From positions 434,001-498,000 of the forward strand of contig NZ_JAERJA010000001.1 of NCBI RefSeq assembly GCF_016827675.1: 64,000 nucleotides of DNA, given 5' to 3'. The DNA comes from Nocardioides limicola (lineage in GTDB: Bacteria; Actinomycetota; Actinomycetes; Propionibacteriales; Nocardioidaceae). Position numbers and translations under genes: made by a program. The notes beneath the pieces are model-generated. The model was given only the letters and a program-made list of their open reading frames with translations, did not search any database and was not told the DNA's origin. Positions 38,613 to 48,166 of the stretch are shown piece by piece (positions within the stretch are counted from its first letter, which is position 1; each line of letters opens with the position of its first letter).

Positions 38613-39572
38613 ATGGCAAGGACTGGAACCAGTACCAGGGTGAACCGAGAGATCGAGGGACGCGACAGCGTCGGCCTCTACCTCGACGAGATCGCGCGCA
38701 ATCCCCTGCTGGATGCAGCCACCGAGGTGGAACTCTCCAAGACCATCGAAGCGGGCCTGTACGCCGAGCACCTGCTGCGCACCGGCCGGGTCGGCCGCCG
38801 CAAGGGCGGCGCCCCCAAGCAGGCCACGCGCGAAGAGCTCGAATGGCTGGCCGCCGAAGGGCGCAAGGCCGTGGACACGTTCGTGAGCGCCAACCTGCGC
38901 CTCGTCGTCTCCATCGCCCGACGCTACGGCCGCTCCCAGATGCCGATGCTCGACCTGATCCAGGAGGGCAACACCGGCCTCATCCGGGCCGTGGAGAAGT
39001 TCGACTACACCAAGGGCTACAAGTTCTCGACGTACGCCACCTGGTGGGTCCGGCAGGCCATCACCCGCGGCATCGCCCAGCAGGCGCGCGTGGTCCGGCT
39101 GCCCGTGCACGTGGTGGAGGAGCTCAACCAGGTCAGCGGAGCCCGCCGCACCCTGGAGCGTCAACTCGGTCGCGAACCCGACCCGGAGGAGATCTCCGAG
39201 GAGTTGGGCATGGATCTCGACCGAGTGCTCGACCTGATGAGCTGGGGCCGTGACCACGTCTCGTTGGACACCCCGATCGATGAGGACGGCGACACCTCAC
39301 TGGGCGATCTGCTCGCTCAGGAGTCCTCGCCGGGGCCCGACTTGACCTTCCTCGACGTCGAGGCGCGGGACCGGCTCAACACCTTGGTCGAGAAGCTCGA
39401 CGAGCGAGCCGCCGACATCATCCGCTCCCGCTACGGCCTGTCCGACGGACGGCAGCACAAGCTCGCCGACATCGGCGCCAAGCACGGCATCTCAGCCGAG
39501 CGGGTGCGCCAGCTCGAGCGCGAGGCGCTGGCCAAGCTCCGCACCATCGCCGATCCGGATCTGGCTGCCTGA
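38613..39572 (+). CDS. sigB: SigB-type (group 2) sigma-70 factor
   Basis: 319 residues. It has the full sigma-70 core but a short N-terminus, like mycobacterial SigB: region 1.2 SVGLYLDEIARNPLL, region 2 [20 protein letters not shown] and [13 protein letters not shown], region 4 ISAERVRQLEREALAKLR. It would direct stationary-phase or stress genes, with promoters close to those of SigA. I start at ATG 38613 because AAGGAGG lies eight bases upstream; the ORF is open further to 38565. A second copy of the primary-type core (SigA) lies 8.6 kb away on the other strand. Confidence 0.92.
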   Translation: MARTGTSTRVNREIEGRDSVGLYLDEIARNPLLDAATEVELSKTIEAGLYAEHLLRTGRVGRRKGGAPKQATREELEWLAAEGRKAVDTFVSANLRLVVSIARRYGRSQMPMLDLIQEGNTGLIRAVEKFDYTKGYKFSTYATWWVRQAITRGIAQQARVVRLPVHVVEELNQVSGARRTLERQLGREPDPEEISEELGMDLDRVLDLMSWGRDHVSLDTPIDEDGDTSLGDLLAQESSPGPDLTFLDVEARDRLNTLVEKLDERAADIIRSRYGLSDGRQHKLADIGAKHGISAERVRQLEREALAKLRTIADPDLAA

Positions 39573-39580
39573 CCGGTCCG

Positions 39581-39609
39581 CGTGCCGGGGCCCCCTCGGC
39601 CCCGGCACG
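39581..39609. terminator. Bidirectional terminator between sigB and coaE
   Basis: A perfect 12-bp stem, CGTGCCGGGGCC / GGCCCCGGCACG, closes a 5-base loop. It sits between the convergent stops at 39572 and 39617 and can act for both genes. Confidence 0.8.
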
Positions 39610-39614
39610 CGGGG

Positions 39615-40199
39615 TCACAGCTGGGCGAAGATCTCCTGCACCTGCGTCCGCAGGTTCTCCAGGTCGCCGGTGTTCTCGATGACGTGGCTGGCCAGCGCCA
39701 ACCGCTCGTCGTCGTCGGCCTGAGCCGCGATCCTGGCCTTGGCGTCATCTTCGGTCCAACCTCGGTCGCGGACCATCCGCTCGATCCGCAACTCCGGCGG
39801 CGCGTGGACGACGAGGACCGCGTCGAAGGTGTGTGCACGACCTGACTCGGCCAGCAGCGGAATGTCGTGGACGACGACTGCCTCCGTGGGGGCACCCTGC
39901 TCCAGCTCGACGATCCGTTCGAAGACCAGTGGATGCACGATGGCCTCCAGCCGCTTGCGTGCCTCGTCGTCACCGAAGACCAGCGCACCCATCGCGGGTC
40001 GGTCCAGTTCGCCGTCCCCCGTCAGCAGCTCGGAGCCGAACTCGGCGACCACCGCGTCGAGACCGGGGGTGCCCTTCGCCACCACCTCACGCGCCAGCCT
40101 GTCCGCGTCGATGATCACCGCGCCCAACTCGGCCAGGATCTCAGAGACGGTGCTCTTGCCTGCGGCGACGCCACCGGTCAGTGCCACTCGGGTGCCCAT
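39615..40199 (-). CDS. coaE: Dephospho-CoA kinase
   Basis: 194 residues. Performs the last step of coenzyme A synthesis, phosphorylating the 3'-hydroxyl of dephospho-CoA. P-loop GGVAAGKSTVS at residues 9-19, IIDADRLAREV (catalytic Asp, about 30-40) and HDIPLLAESGRA (about 112-123) are visible. ATG 40199 gives MGTRVALTGGVAAGKS, the normal start. Other actinobacteria usually place coaE directly after rpsA, but here rpsA is about 12.7 kb away. Confidence 0.96.
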   Translation of the reverse strand: MGTRVALTGGVAAGKSTVSEILAELGAVIIDADRLAREVVAKGTPGLDAVVAEFGSELLTGDGELDRPAMGALVFGDDEARKRLEAIVHPLVFERIVELEQGAPTEAVVVHDIPLLAESGRAHTFDAVLVVHAPPELRIERMVRDRGWTEDDAKARIAAQADDDERLALASHVIENTGDLENLRTQVQEIFAQL

Positions 40200-40225
40200 G
40201 ACCGGTGAGTATCCCGGATGGGACG

Positions 40226-41515
40226 ATGACGTTCGTGACCGCCCGCCACTCCCCCGCCCCCGCACTCCGCGAGGGCGACCGCGTCGCGCTGCTGGTTCCG
40301 GGCTCGCACCAGTACGTCGATGCGGTGCTGTCACTACTGTCGGCGGGGATCTTCCCAATCCCCCTCGACCCTCGGCTGACACCGACCGAACGGGCCCGGA
40401 TCCTCGGCGATCTGGCCCCCAAGGTTGCGGTCGAGGACGAGGCCGCGCTGCTGGCGCTGATCGATCCGGTCGGGCGGCGAGGGTTGCCACGCGGCCGCCC
40501 CATCCATGTGACCAGCGGAACCACTGGGGTTCCCAAAGGTGTCTTCAGCGGCCTGCTCAACGACCGTGCGGCGCGCGCCCTCGTCGCCGAGGAGCAGGAC
40601 CTGTGGGGGTTCACCGCCGACGACGTGAACCTGGTCCTCAGCCCCCTCTACCACTCGGCCCCACTCCGATTCGCTGCTGGGACTCTGCTGGCCGGCGGCC
40701 GGCTGGTGATCCCACCCGGTGGGTTCGACCCACCGGCCGTGACCGAGGCGATCCAGCAGCAGCGGCCGACGACGATGTTCTGCGTGCCCACGCATCTGCA
40801 ACGGCTCTTCGCCCATTGGGATGCGGTGGGCGTCCCTGATCTGACGTCGTTCCGGCTGGTCGCGCATGCGGGTGCGCCGTGTCCAGCCGTGGTGAAGCGA
40901 CAGTTGATCGCCCTGTTCCCTCCAGGCACCACCTGGGAGTTCTACGGCTCCACCGAGGGCCAGTTCACCGCGTGTCGCAGCGAAGAGTGGCTCCAGCGGC
41001 CGGGCACGGTCGGGCGGGCTCGTCCTGGTCGGTGGCTGACCGTCGACGATGACGGCGCCATCTGGGCCGGCGTACCCGACCATGCACGGTTCAGCTACTT
41101 CGGCGACCCGGGGAAGACGGCTACCGCATGGCGCGACACTGCCCGTGGCCCCGAGTTCACGGTGGGCGACCTCGGCCGGCTCGACGACGAGGGGTACCTG
41201 TGGCTGGATGGAAGACGCGAGGATCTGATCATCTCCGGTGGGGTCAACGTCTACCCCGCTGAGGTGGAGGACGTCCTAGCCGGCCATCCGGCGGTGCGGG
41301 ACGTCGCCGTCTACGGCGTCCCGGATCCGGACTGGGGGCAGCGAGTCTGCGCCGCGGTTGTCGGCGACATCGGGGGTGACGAACTCGGCCGCTGGGCACG
41401 GGAGCGGCTCGCGCCGCCGAAGCGGCCCAAGGAGTACCACTTCACCGAGGAACTCCCCCGCACCCTCACCGGCAAGGTTCGGCGCGGCGACCTGACCAGC
41501 GATTCGCGGCGGTAG
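40226..41515 (+). CDS. AMP-dependent acyl/aryl-CoA synthetase
   Basis: 429 residues. The AMP-binding motif VTSGTTGVPKGV (about 97-108) and the A8 region DLGRLDDEGYLWLDGRREDL (about 314-333) are clear, ending with TLTGKVRR (A10 Lys). It would activate a carboxylic acid to an acyl-CoA. It is shorter than usual (most are 500 or more), lacking part of the N-terminal domain, but no frameshift is evident. The substrate is unknown. Divergent from coaE with starts 27 bases apart. Confidence 0.85.
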   Translation: MTFVTARHSPAPALREGDRVALLVPGSHQYVDAVLSLLSAGIFPIPLDPRLTPTERARILGDLAPKVAVEDEAALLALIDPVGRRGLPRGRPIHVTSGTTGVPKGVFSGLLNDRAARALVAEEQDLWGFTADDVNLVLSPLYHSAPLRFAAGTLLAGGRLVIPPGGFDPPAVTEAIQQQRPTTMFCVPTHLQRLFAHWDAVGVPDLTSFRLVAHAGAPCPAVVKRQLIALFPPGTTWEFYGSTEGQFTACRSEEWLQRPGTVGRARPGRWLTVDDDGAIWAGVPDHARFSYFGDPGKTATAWRDTARGPEFTVGDLGRLDDEGYLWLDGRREDLIISGGVNVYPAEVEDVLAGHPAVRDVAVYGVPDPDWGQRVCAAVVGDIGGDELGRWARERLAPPKRPKEYHFTEELPRTLTGKVRRGDLTSDSRR

Positions 41516-41654
41516 CCCGGGGACCTTCGTCCCGGCCCTACCGGCCGAGGTCCCGACTATCGCCGCCAAGGTAAAAACCCGGGCAGGATTGGCGTCACAC
41601 ACCTCACGGGCGTGCGTTCCACCGGCACCCAGCCACGCTCCTGGAGGCTCCCCC
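41516..41654 (+). promoter_or_regulatory. Leader of the surface protein gene
   Basis: 139 bases without a gene. CCGGGGACC...GGTCCCG is an imperfect inverted repeat that may end the synthetase gene. CTATCG near 41557 and the AT-rich GGTAAAAACCC (41570-41580), rare in this window, may be promoter elements. GGAGG (41643-41647) is the ribosome binding site of the following GTG. Confidence 0.35.
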
Positions 41655-44600
41655 GTGCCCTCAGCAGCGTTCATGTCAGGAAGGTTTCTCTTGTCAATTC
41701 GCCGTGTCGTCAGTGTCGCCGTCGCCACCCTTCTGGTCACAGGCTCCGCCTCCGTCGCCACCTCGCCGGCGTACGCCGATCACAGCAGCGAAGCGCATTC
41801 GGACTCCCGGTTCATCAGCGGCTCGCTGCTGACTGGTGATCTCAGCCCGGTCGTGGGCATCGACGGAGCTGAGGCCAACTACTTCGACGGGCACAGCACC
41901 GGCACTGACGATTTCCACAACGCGAACCTCGATGTCACCGCCCTGAGCGCACTGACGGTGTCCCTGCCCGATCTCGAGATCGAACTCGGCGATCTGTTGC
42001 AGGTCGGGGTGGTGAACCAGGAGGCGTGGGCAGGGCCCGACGGCGAGTCCTGGGCGGACACCAGCGTCACGGATCTGACCCTGGACCTCACCGCGTTGCT
42101 GGGATCGACTGACCTGATCAGCGCTGCGAGCCTGGAGTTGGGGGCAGTCAGTTCCTACGCAGAGATCGACAGCGACGGCGCACTGACCCGCGACTACGCG
42201 ATCGCCGAAGCCCTGTTGACCCTCGAGTCTCCCGTGATCGGCGAGACGGTGACCGCGATCAACGGCGCCGTCGCTGAGGCCGGAACCGCCCTTGTCGCCC
42301 TTGAGGACCAGATCGCCGGCGCGCTGCTCGGGGCAGTCACGGGGCTACTCTCACCGTTGGGCAACCCGCACCTGAACGTGACGATCACCCCAGACTTCGA
42401 CACCATCCTCGACGGAATCGTCGGCACCCCCATGACGTCGAACGGCGTCACCATCGACCTGGCGACCGGGCAGGTCAGGGTCGACCTCGAACAGATCATC
42501 GATCTCAACAACCTCGACCCCAACAGCACCCTGCTGAGCCCCGAGGTCCTCCAGCACATCGCGCAGGAGATCGAGTCACTCCTGAACGAGTTGCAAGCCA
42601 ACCTGAACAACCTTGTCGTCGACAGCCTGCTCGATGCGGTTGACGTCCAGATGGACGGCTTCGTCTGCGTCGTCACCGTTCTCGGCAGCTGCACCGGCGG
42701 ACTGGTGATCGGCTACGACGGCAGTATGGCTGACCTTCTGGACGGCACCCAGCAGATCGACCTGAGCGTCAGCGGTACGGGTGGGGTCATCCTCAATCCG
42801 TTGCTCGGCACGATCTCCGGCGTGCTCACAACCACTCTGGCCACGGTCGTGGAGCCTCTCGTGACCGGAATCCTCGACACGCTGGGGGCCACGGTCTCTC
42901 TCTTGGTTCAGGAACTGACTGAGACCCTGTCTCCGATCCTGGACGTGGTCGCTGACATCGTCGCCGTCAACATCAACGTTCAGAACACCGAGGCGGATGG
43001 CATCGACGAACGCGCCTACGTCACCGCTGTTCAGCTCGAACTGCTGGGCGGCTCCGGAGCTGTACTGGACCTGGTCACTTCCGCGGTCGGCCCCAATACG
43101 CACCTGCCTCTCGTCCCTGTCCTGGATGCCACCGACGACCCCGTGACCCCGGGGACGGACGCCCCGGTGACCAGCACGGGGTGGCATCCCGACTCCGAGG
43201 TGACGCTGCAACTCTTCGATGCCGAGGGCACGCCCGTCGGCGCCCCCTTCACCGTGTTCACTGACGCCGAGGGCAACTTCCCCGAGGGCACCACATTCCC
43301 CGTCCCTGCCGGCATCGATGCCGGTGAGTATTCGCTGGTCGGCACGGATGAACTGGGAACGACTGCTGCTGACAGCCTGCTCGTCATCACTCCGACCCTT
43401 GATGTCGCCGACGCCCCTGTTGCCCCGGGCGGGAACGCCCCGGTCGAAAGCACCGGGTGGGCACCGGAAAGCGAGGTGTCGCTGCAGCTCGTCGACGCCG
43501 AGGGCATGCCCGTCGGCGCCCCCTTCACCGTGTTCACTGACGCCGAAGGCAATTTCCCCGAGGGCACCACATTCCCCGTCCCCGATGGGATCGACGACGG
43601 TGAGTACACGCTCGTCGGCACCGACGAGTTCGGCAACTCGGCCGTGGACACCGTGTTCGTCGACGGCACCGCCCCCGTCGTCGCCATCACCTCGCCTGCG
43701 GATGGGTCGGTCATCAATGACCCGCTGCCGGTGTTCGAGGGCACCACCGAGCCCGGCGCCCTGGTCGAGGTCTATGTCGACGGCACCTTCATCGGCACCG
43801 TGGTCGCCGATGGCGACGGGAACTGGTCCATCCCCTCAGAGTTCGCGCTGGCCGACGGTGAGCACACTGTCACCGCCGTCGCGATCGACGAGGCCGGGAA
43901 CGCCTCCGATCCGGTGTCCAACACCTTCACCGTCGACACGACCGCCCCCGATGTCGCCATCACCGCTCCGGTGGACGGCAGCGTGACCAGTGACCCGATC
44001 ACCGAGGTCTCCGGCACCACCGAACCCGGCGCCCTGGTCGAGGTCTTCATCGACGGCGCCTCGGTGGGCACCGTGACCGCCGACGGCGACGGCAACTGGA
44101 CCCTGGTCCTGGACGAGCCCCTCACCGCCGACGGGGTCTACGAGTTCACCGCGACCGCCACCGACGACGCGGGCAACACCTCCGACCCGGCCACCGTGAC
44201 CGCCGAGATCGACACCACCGCACCCGACGCCCCCGTCATCACCTCACCGACCGAGGGCAGCGTCACCGGCGACACGACCCCGACCATCACCGGCACCGGT
44301 GAGCCCGGTGCGGTGGTGGTGGTCGAGGTGACCGACTCCGAGGGGAACACCCAGGTCCTGGAGACCGTGGTGAACGAGGACGGCACCTGGGCAGTGGAGG
44401 TCAACGAGCCTCTCGCCGATGGAGACGTAACCGTGGCCGCGACTCAAACGGACACAGCCGGCAACACCAGTGAGTCCGCCAACTCGAGCTTCGTGGTCGA
44501 CACCAGCGTGCCCGAGGTGTCGGCGCCGCCTGCCCCGGTCGTGACGTCCCCTGCGGATGGAAGCGTGCTGACCACCGATACGCCGACGATCTCGGGCACC

Positions 44601-44939
44601 GGCGTACCCGGGGCCACGGTGACCGTCTACCTCAACGGCGAGGTGGCCGGCACCACGACGGTCGGCGACGACGGGACGTGGTCGCTCACCGTGGGCCCGC
44701 TCGCGTGCGGGGAGCACACCATCACCTCCACGCAGACGGTCGACGGCGAGACGTCCCCGTTGGGCGAACCGGTCACCGTGAGCCTGCCCTGTCCGCCGGC
44801 CAGTGGCGGCCAGGCGCCATCGAAGGATGGCCTGCTCCCCGGGGTGGGCGCGCCGGCCGGTCTGGTGCTGCTTGGTCTGCTGGCGCTGCTGCTGGTCGGT
44901 GGCGGTCTCGTGCTCACCCGGAGCCGCCGGACCGCGTGA
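41655..44939 (+). CDS. Large cell-surface protein, choice-of-anchor G type with Ig-like repeats
   Basis: 1094 residues. A signal peptide (SIRRVVSVAVATLLVTGSA, cleavage after SPAYA) leads into a Leu/Asp-rich region (about 42-490) of the choice-of-anchor G family, two 92-residue repeats (about 490-675), then four Ig-like modules beginning DTTAPD..I and APV..SPADGSV. The C-terminus has LLPGVGAP, a hydrophobic helix and RSRR, the layout of a sortase signal, but the LPxTG Thr is Val. It is probably exported and wall- or membrane-anchored, perhaps in adhesion. Start: GTG 41655 behind GGAGG; TTG 41691 behind AGGAAGG is an equally good choice. Confidence 0.82.
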   Translation: MPSAAFMSGRFLLSIRRVVSVAVATLLVTGSASVATSPAYADHSSEAHSDSRFISGSLLTGDLSPVVGIDGAEANYFDGHSTGTDDFHNANLDVTALSALTVSLPDLEIELGDLLQVGVVNQEAWAGPDGESWADTSVTDLTLDLTALLGSTDLISAASLELGAVSSYAEIDSDGALTRDYAIAEALLTLESPVIGETVTAINGAVAEAGTALVALEDQIAGALLGAVTGLLSPLGNPHLNVTITPDFDTILDGIVGTPMTSNGVTIDLATGQVRVDLEQIIDLNNLDPNSTLLSPEVLQHIAQEIESLLNELQANLNNLVVDSLLDAVDVQMDGFVCVVTVLGSCTGGLVIGYDGSMADLLDGTQQIDLSVSGTGGVILNPLLGTISGVLTTTLATVVEPLVTGILDTLGATVSLLVQELTETLSPILDVVADIVAVNINVQNTEADGIDERAYVTAVQLELLGGSGAVLDLVTSAVGPNTHLPLVPVLDATDDPVTPGTDAPVTSTGWHPDSEVTLQLFDAEGTPVGAPFTVFTDAEGNFPEGTTFPVPAGIDAGEYSLVGTDELGTTAADSLLVITPTLDVADAPVAPGGNAPVESTGWAPESEVSLQLVDAEGMPVGAPFTVFTDAEGNFPEGTTFPVPDGIDDGEYTLVGTDEFGNSAVDTVFVDGTAPVVAITSPADGSVINDPLPVFEGTTEPGALVEVYVDGTFIGTVVADGDGNWSIPSEFALADGEHTVTAVAIDEAGNASDPVSNTFTVDTTAPDVAITAPVDGSVTSDPITEVSGTTEPGALVEVFIDGASVGTVTADGDGNWTLVLDEPLTADGVYEFTATATDDAGNTSDPATVTAEIDTTAPDAPVITSPTEGSVTGDTTPTITGTGEPGAVVVVEVTDSEGNTQVLETVVNEDGTWAVEVNEPLADGDVTVAATQTDTAGNTSESANSSFVVDTSVPEVSAPPAPVVTSPADGSVLTTDTPTISGTGVPGATVTVYLNGEVAGTTTVGDDGTWSLTVGPLACGEHTITSTQTVDGETSPLGEPVTVSLPCPPASGGQAPSKDGLLPGVGAPAGLVLLGLLALLLVGGGLVLTRSRRTA

Positions 44940-44954
44940 CTCGCAGCTGGCGAC

Positions 44955-45539
44955 TCAGCCAGCGGCATGCAGGGCTGCGACGGCCATCCGCCGCAGCAGC
45001 CCTGCCATGTCATCGCCGTCGAGCCGTGCGCTGTGGGGAGTCGAGTTGATGAGGCCGAAGACGGCGTGCGCCGCGGACCTGGCGTGCGGCTCGTCCGTCC
45101 CGACAGCTGCGGTGATGGCCGCCACCCAGAGCTCGACATAGCGACGCTGCAGCCGTCGGACGGACCGGCGGTCCGCCTCGGCGGCACTGGCCAGGTCCCG
45201 GAACTGCACGGTGATCAGGGCTGGTCTGGTCAACGCGAACTCGACATGCCACGCGATCAGCGCCGCCAGCTCCGCATCCGGCCCGTCACTCCGGGCAGCA
45301 CGCGCACGGGCGGTCCCCTCGGCCAGCAACGTCTCGGAGATGTCGACCAGCATCGCTCCCAGCAACGCGTCCTTGCTGGCGAAGTGCTTGTACAGGGCCG
45401 GACCCGACGTCCCCATCGCCGCGCCCAGGTCGTAGATCGAGACGCCGTGGAAGCCTCGTTCGGCGAAGAGTTCGGCCGCGACCTGGATGATCTGCTGCCG
45501 CCGCGTGGGTGGTGATGTCGACTCGTTGACTGCCGTCAT
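44955..45539 (-). CDS. TetR-family repressor of the fatty-acid/leucine operon
   Basis: 194 residues. N-terminal helix-turn-helix with RQQIIQVAAELFAERGFHGV and SIYDLGAAMGTSGPALYKHF (about 14-53), typical of TetR; the C-terminal ligand domain is unassigned but acyl-CoA sensing is common. It is divergent from the acyl-CoA dehydrogenase gene, with two identical-format palindromes between them, so it very likely represses both directions. Mycobacteria have a similar TetR gene (Rv2506) at their leucine-catabolic locus. Confidence 0.9.
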   Translation of the reverse strand: MTAVNESTSPPTRRQQIIQVAAELFAERGFHGVSIYDLGAAMGTSGPALYKHFASKDALLGAMLVDISETLLAEGTARARAARSDGPDAELAALIAWHVEFALTRPALITVQFRDLASAAEADRRSVRRLQRRYVELWVAAITAAVGTDEPHARSAAHAVFGLINSTPHSARLDGDDMAGLLRRMAVAALHAAG

Positions 45540-45559
45540 GGTCGGAGTCTAGACAACCG

Positions 45560-45577
45560 GGTTATCGCTTGTTAACC
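45560..45577. promoter_or_regulatory. TetR operator candidate 1
   Basis: GGTTATCGCTTGTTAACC: inverted half-sites GGTTA/TAACC with an 8-base spacer. It lies 21 bases before the TetR start codon. Same architecture as the next site. Confidence 0.65.
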
Positions 45578-45587
45578 TTCAGACCTA

Positions 45588-45605
45588 GGTTAGCGCTCGA
45601 TAACC
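45588..45605. promoter_or_regulatory. TetR operator candidate 2
   Basis: GGTTAGCGCTCGATAACC: the same GGTTA-N8-TAACC layout, centred 28 bases from site 1 and 43 bases before the acyl-CoA dehydrogenase ATG. Two matching sites in one divergent region support regulation in both directions. Confidence 0.65.
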
Positions 45606-45647
45606 ACGCGTGGCGTCGGGCGTCTTCGGAGAACCACGAGGAGTGAG

Positions 45648-46835
45648 ATGTTCGAGTTGAGCCGCGACCACGAGGACTTCCGAGCCTCTGTGCGGGACTT
45701 CGCCGAGAAGGAGATCAGCCCGCATGCGGCCGACTGGGACAAGGCACACCACTTCCCGGTCGACGTGGTCCAGAAGATGGGCGACCTGGGCTTGATGGGG
45801 CTGACGGCTCCCGAGGAGTACGGCGGCGCGGACGGCGACTTCGTCTCCCTCTGCATCGCCATCGAGGAGCTCGGCCGCGTCGACCAGGCGATGGGTGTCA
45901 CCCTCGAAGCCGCGGTCGGCCTCGGCATCAACCCGATCCTCACCTACGGGACACCGGAGCAGAAGGAACGCTGGCTGCCCGATCTGGTCGCCGGCCGCAC
46001 CCTGGCGGGCTTCGGGCTCACCGAGCCGGGCGCCGGTTCCGACGCCGGGGCAACCAAGACCCGGGCGGAACTCGACGGCGATGACTGGGTCATCAACGGG
46101 GCCAAGCAGTTCATCACGAACTCCGGCTCGGAGATCACCTCGGTAGTGACCGTGACCGCACGTACCGGGGTCTCCGCCGACGGTTCCAAGCCGGAGATCT
46201 CCGCGATCATCGTCCCCTCCGGAACTCCCGGCTTCACCGCTGAACCGGCGTACGACAAACTCGGCTGGCACACCTCCGACACCCATCCGTTGACGTTCAC
46301 CGACTGCCGCGTGCCCGCCGACCACCTGCTGGGTGAGCGGGGCCGCGGCTACGCCCAGTTCCTCAGCACTCTCGACGACGGCAGGGTCGCGATCGCCGCG
46401 CTCGCGGTCGGCTGCCTCCAGGCCTGTCTCGAGATGAGCGTCGAGTACGCCGGGCAGCGGCAGACCTTCGGGGGCCCGATCGGGCGCAAGCAGGGAGTGG
46501 CGTTCCAGATCGCCGATCTCGAGGTGATGCTCCAGGCCTCGAGGATGCTGACCTACCGGGCGGCCGCGATGAAGGACGCCATGGACGCCGGAGCCCCGGG
46601 AGCCCCGTCCGTGAGCGAGTTCAAGCAGGCGGCAGCGATCGCGAAGCTCAATGCGACCGAATCGGCGGTCACCGGCACCCGCATCGCCACCCAGGTGTTC
46701 GGCGGCTACGGCTTCATGGAGGAGTACCCGGTCGCGCGGTTCTATCGCGACGCCAAGATCCTCGAGATCGGTGAGGGAACCAGTGAGGTCCAGCGCATGT
46801 TGATCGCCCGCGGGCTCGGACTTCCGGTTGAGTGA
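45648..46835 (+). CDS. Acyl-CoA dehydrogenase, probable isovaleryl-CoA dehydrogenase (FadE19-like)
   Basis: 395 residues. Oxidises an acyl-CoA to the 2-enoyl-CoA with FAD. Visible are FGLTEPGAGSDAGATKTRA (FAD/substrate loop), QTFGGPIGRKQGVAFQIADL and the catalytic-Glu region EIGEGTSEVQRMLIAR. The operon order matches mycobacterial fadE19-accD1-accA1, so isovaleryl-CoA from leucine is the likely substrate. AGGAGTGAG precedes the ATG. Two TetR operators lie upstream. The stop is overlapped by the MaoC start. Confidence 0.92.
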   Translation: MFELSRDHEDFRASVRDFAEKEISPHAADWDKAHHFPVDVVQKMGDLGLMGLTAPEEYGGADGDFVSLCIAIEELGRVDQAMGVTLEAAVGLGINPILTYGTPEQKERWLPDLVAGRTLAGFGLTEPGAGSDAGATKTRAELDGDDWVINGAKQFITNSGSEITSVVTVTARTGVSADGSKPEISAIIVPSGTPGFTAEPAYDKLGWHTSDTHPLTFTDCRVPADHLLGERGRGYAQFLSTLDDGRVAIAALAVGCLQACLEMSVEYAGQRQTFGGPIGRKQGVAFQIADLEVMLQASRMLTYRAAAMKDAMDAGAPGAPSVSEFKQAAAIAKLNATESAVTGTRIATQVFGGYGFMEEYPVARFYRDAKILEIGEGTSEVQRMLIARGLGLPVE

Positions 46836-47332
46836 CTCCCATGACTGAGGCATCCGACGGCAAGAGGTTCGTGCAGCGCGGCCTGTGGTTCGAGGAGTTC
46901 GAGGTCGGTGCGATCTACGAGCACCGTCCCGGACGCACCGTGACCGAAGCCGACAACGTCTTCTTCACCACGCTGACCATGAACACCCAGCCCCTCCACC
47001 TCGACCAGGCCGAGAGCGAGAAGCTGCCGCCCTTCCACGACCGACTGGTGAACTCGATGTTCACCCTCTCCACCCTCGTCGGGCTGTCGGTGGGGCAACT
47101 GACCCAGGGGACCATCGTGGCCAACCTCGGCTTCTCCGACATCAGCTTCCCCGCGCCCGTGCGCCACGGCGACACCCTGTACGCCGAGACACTGATCACC
47201 GACAAGCGCGAGTCGCGCAGCCGTCCGGGCGAAGGCGTCGTGACAATGGAGCACACCGCCCGGAACCAACACGGCGAGGTCGTCGCACTGGCGACCCGTA
47301 AGACACTCGTGAGGATGGCACCCGGTGACTGA
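46832..47332 (+). CDS. MaoC-family enoyl-CoA hydratase
   Basis: 166 residues with a hot-dog fold; NTQPLHLDQAESEKLP near 50 gives the hydratase Asp/His region. It resembles mycobacterial Rv2499c, thought to hydrate methylglutaconyl-CoA in leucine breakdown. The start may be GTG 46832 overlapping the dehydrogenase stop (GTGA) or ATG 46841. Its stop overlaps the next gene by eight bases, so expression is coupled. Confidence 0.88.
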   Translation: MTPMTEASDGKRFVQRGLWFEEFEVGAIYEHRPGRTVTEADNVFFTTLTMNTQPLHLDQAESEKLPPFHDRLVNSMFTLSTLVGLSVGQLTQGTIVANLGFSDISFPAPVRHGDTLYAETLITDKRESRSRPGEGVVTMEHTARNQHGEVVALATRKTLVRMAPGD

Positions 47333-48166
47333 GCCAGCGACGGAGTGGGTCCCCGGCGCGGCCTGGCTGTTCTGTCCTGCCGACCGCCCCGACCGTTACG
47401 GCAAGGCACTGTCGGCGGCTGACGTGGTGATCGTGGACCTCGAGGATGCGGTGGCTCCGGCCGCCAAGGGCGCCGGCCGCGAGGCACTGCGCCAACTGGC
47501 AGCCGACGGCAGCCTCGACGTCGATCGCACGATCGTGCGTCTGAACTCCGCAGACACCCCCGATCACCCCCTCGACGCAGCACTGACCAGTGAGCTCGGC
47601 ATCCGGCGGGTGATGCTGGCCAAGACCGAAGCTGCCGCCGAGGTCACCGCCCTCCCCCACGACGTCATCGCACTGCTGGAGACGCCGGCAGGGATCGAGC
47701 GCGCCGGCGAGATCGCCGCTGCCGACAACACGGTGGGCGTGATGTGGGGTGCCGACGATCTGGTGGCCGGGCTCGGCGGGACCAGCAGCCGCTACCCGGA
47801 CGGGCGCTACCGCGACGTGGCCCGCTATGCGAGGTCGCGGGCACTGGTGGCTGCCAAGGCGGCGGGCCGATTCGCCCTGGACGCGGTGCACATGGACATC
47901 GCCGACGTGGCGGGCCTTGCCGCGGCCTGCGAGGACGCGGCGGCGGTCGGCTTCGATGGCGGCGTCGCGATCCACCCGTCCCAGGTCGCCGTGATCCGCG
48001 CGGCGTACGCCCCGGACCCCGACCGCGTCGACTGGGCCCGACGACTGTTGGCTCATGTGGGAGACGATCGAAGCGTGACGACCTTCGAGGGTCGGATGGT
48101 CGACGGACCGATCTACAAGCAGGCTGAGCGCGTGCTGAGGCTCGCCCGAGCTACAGGAGAGCAGTG

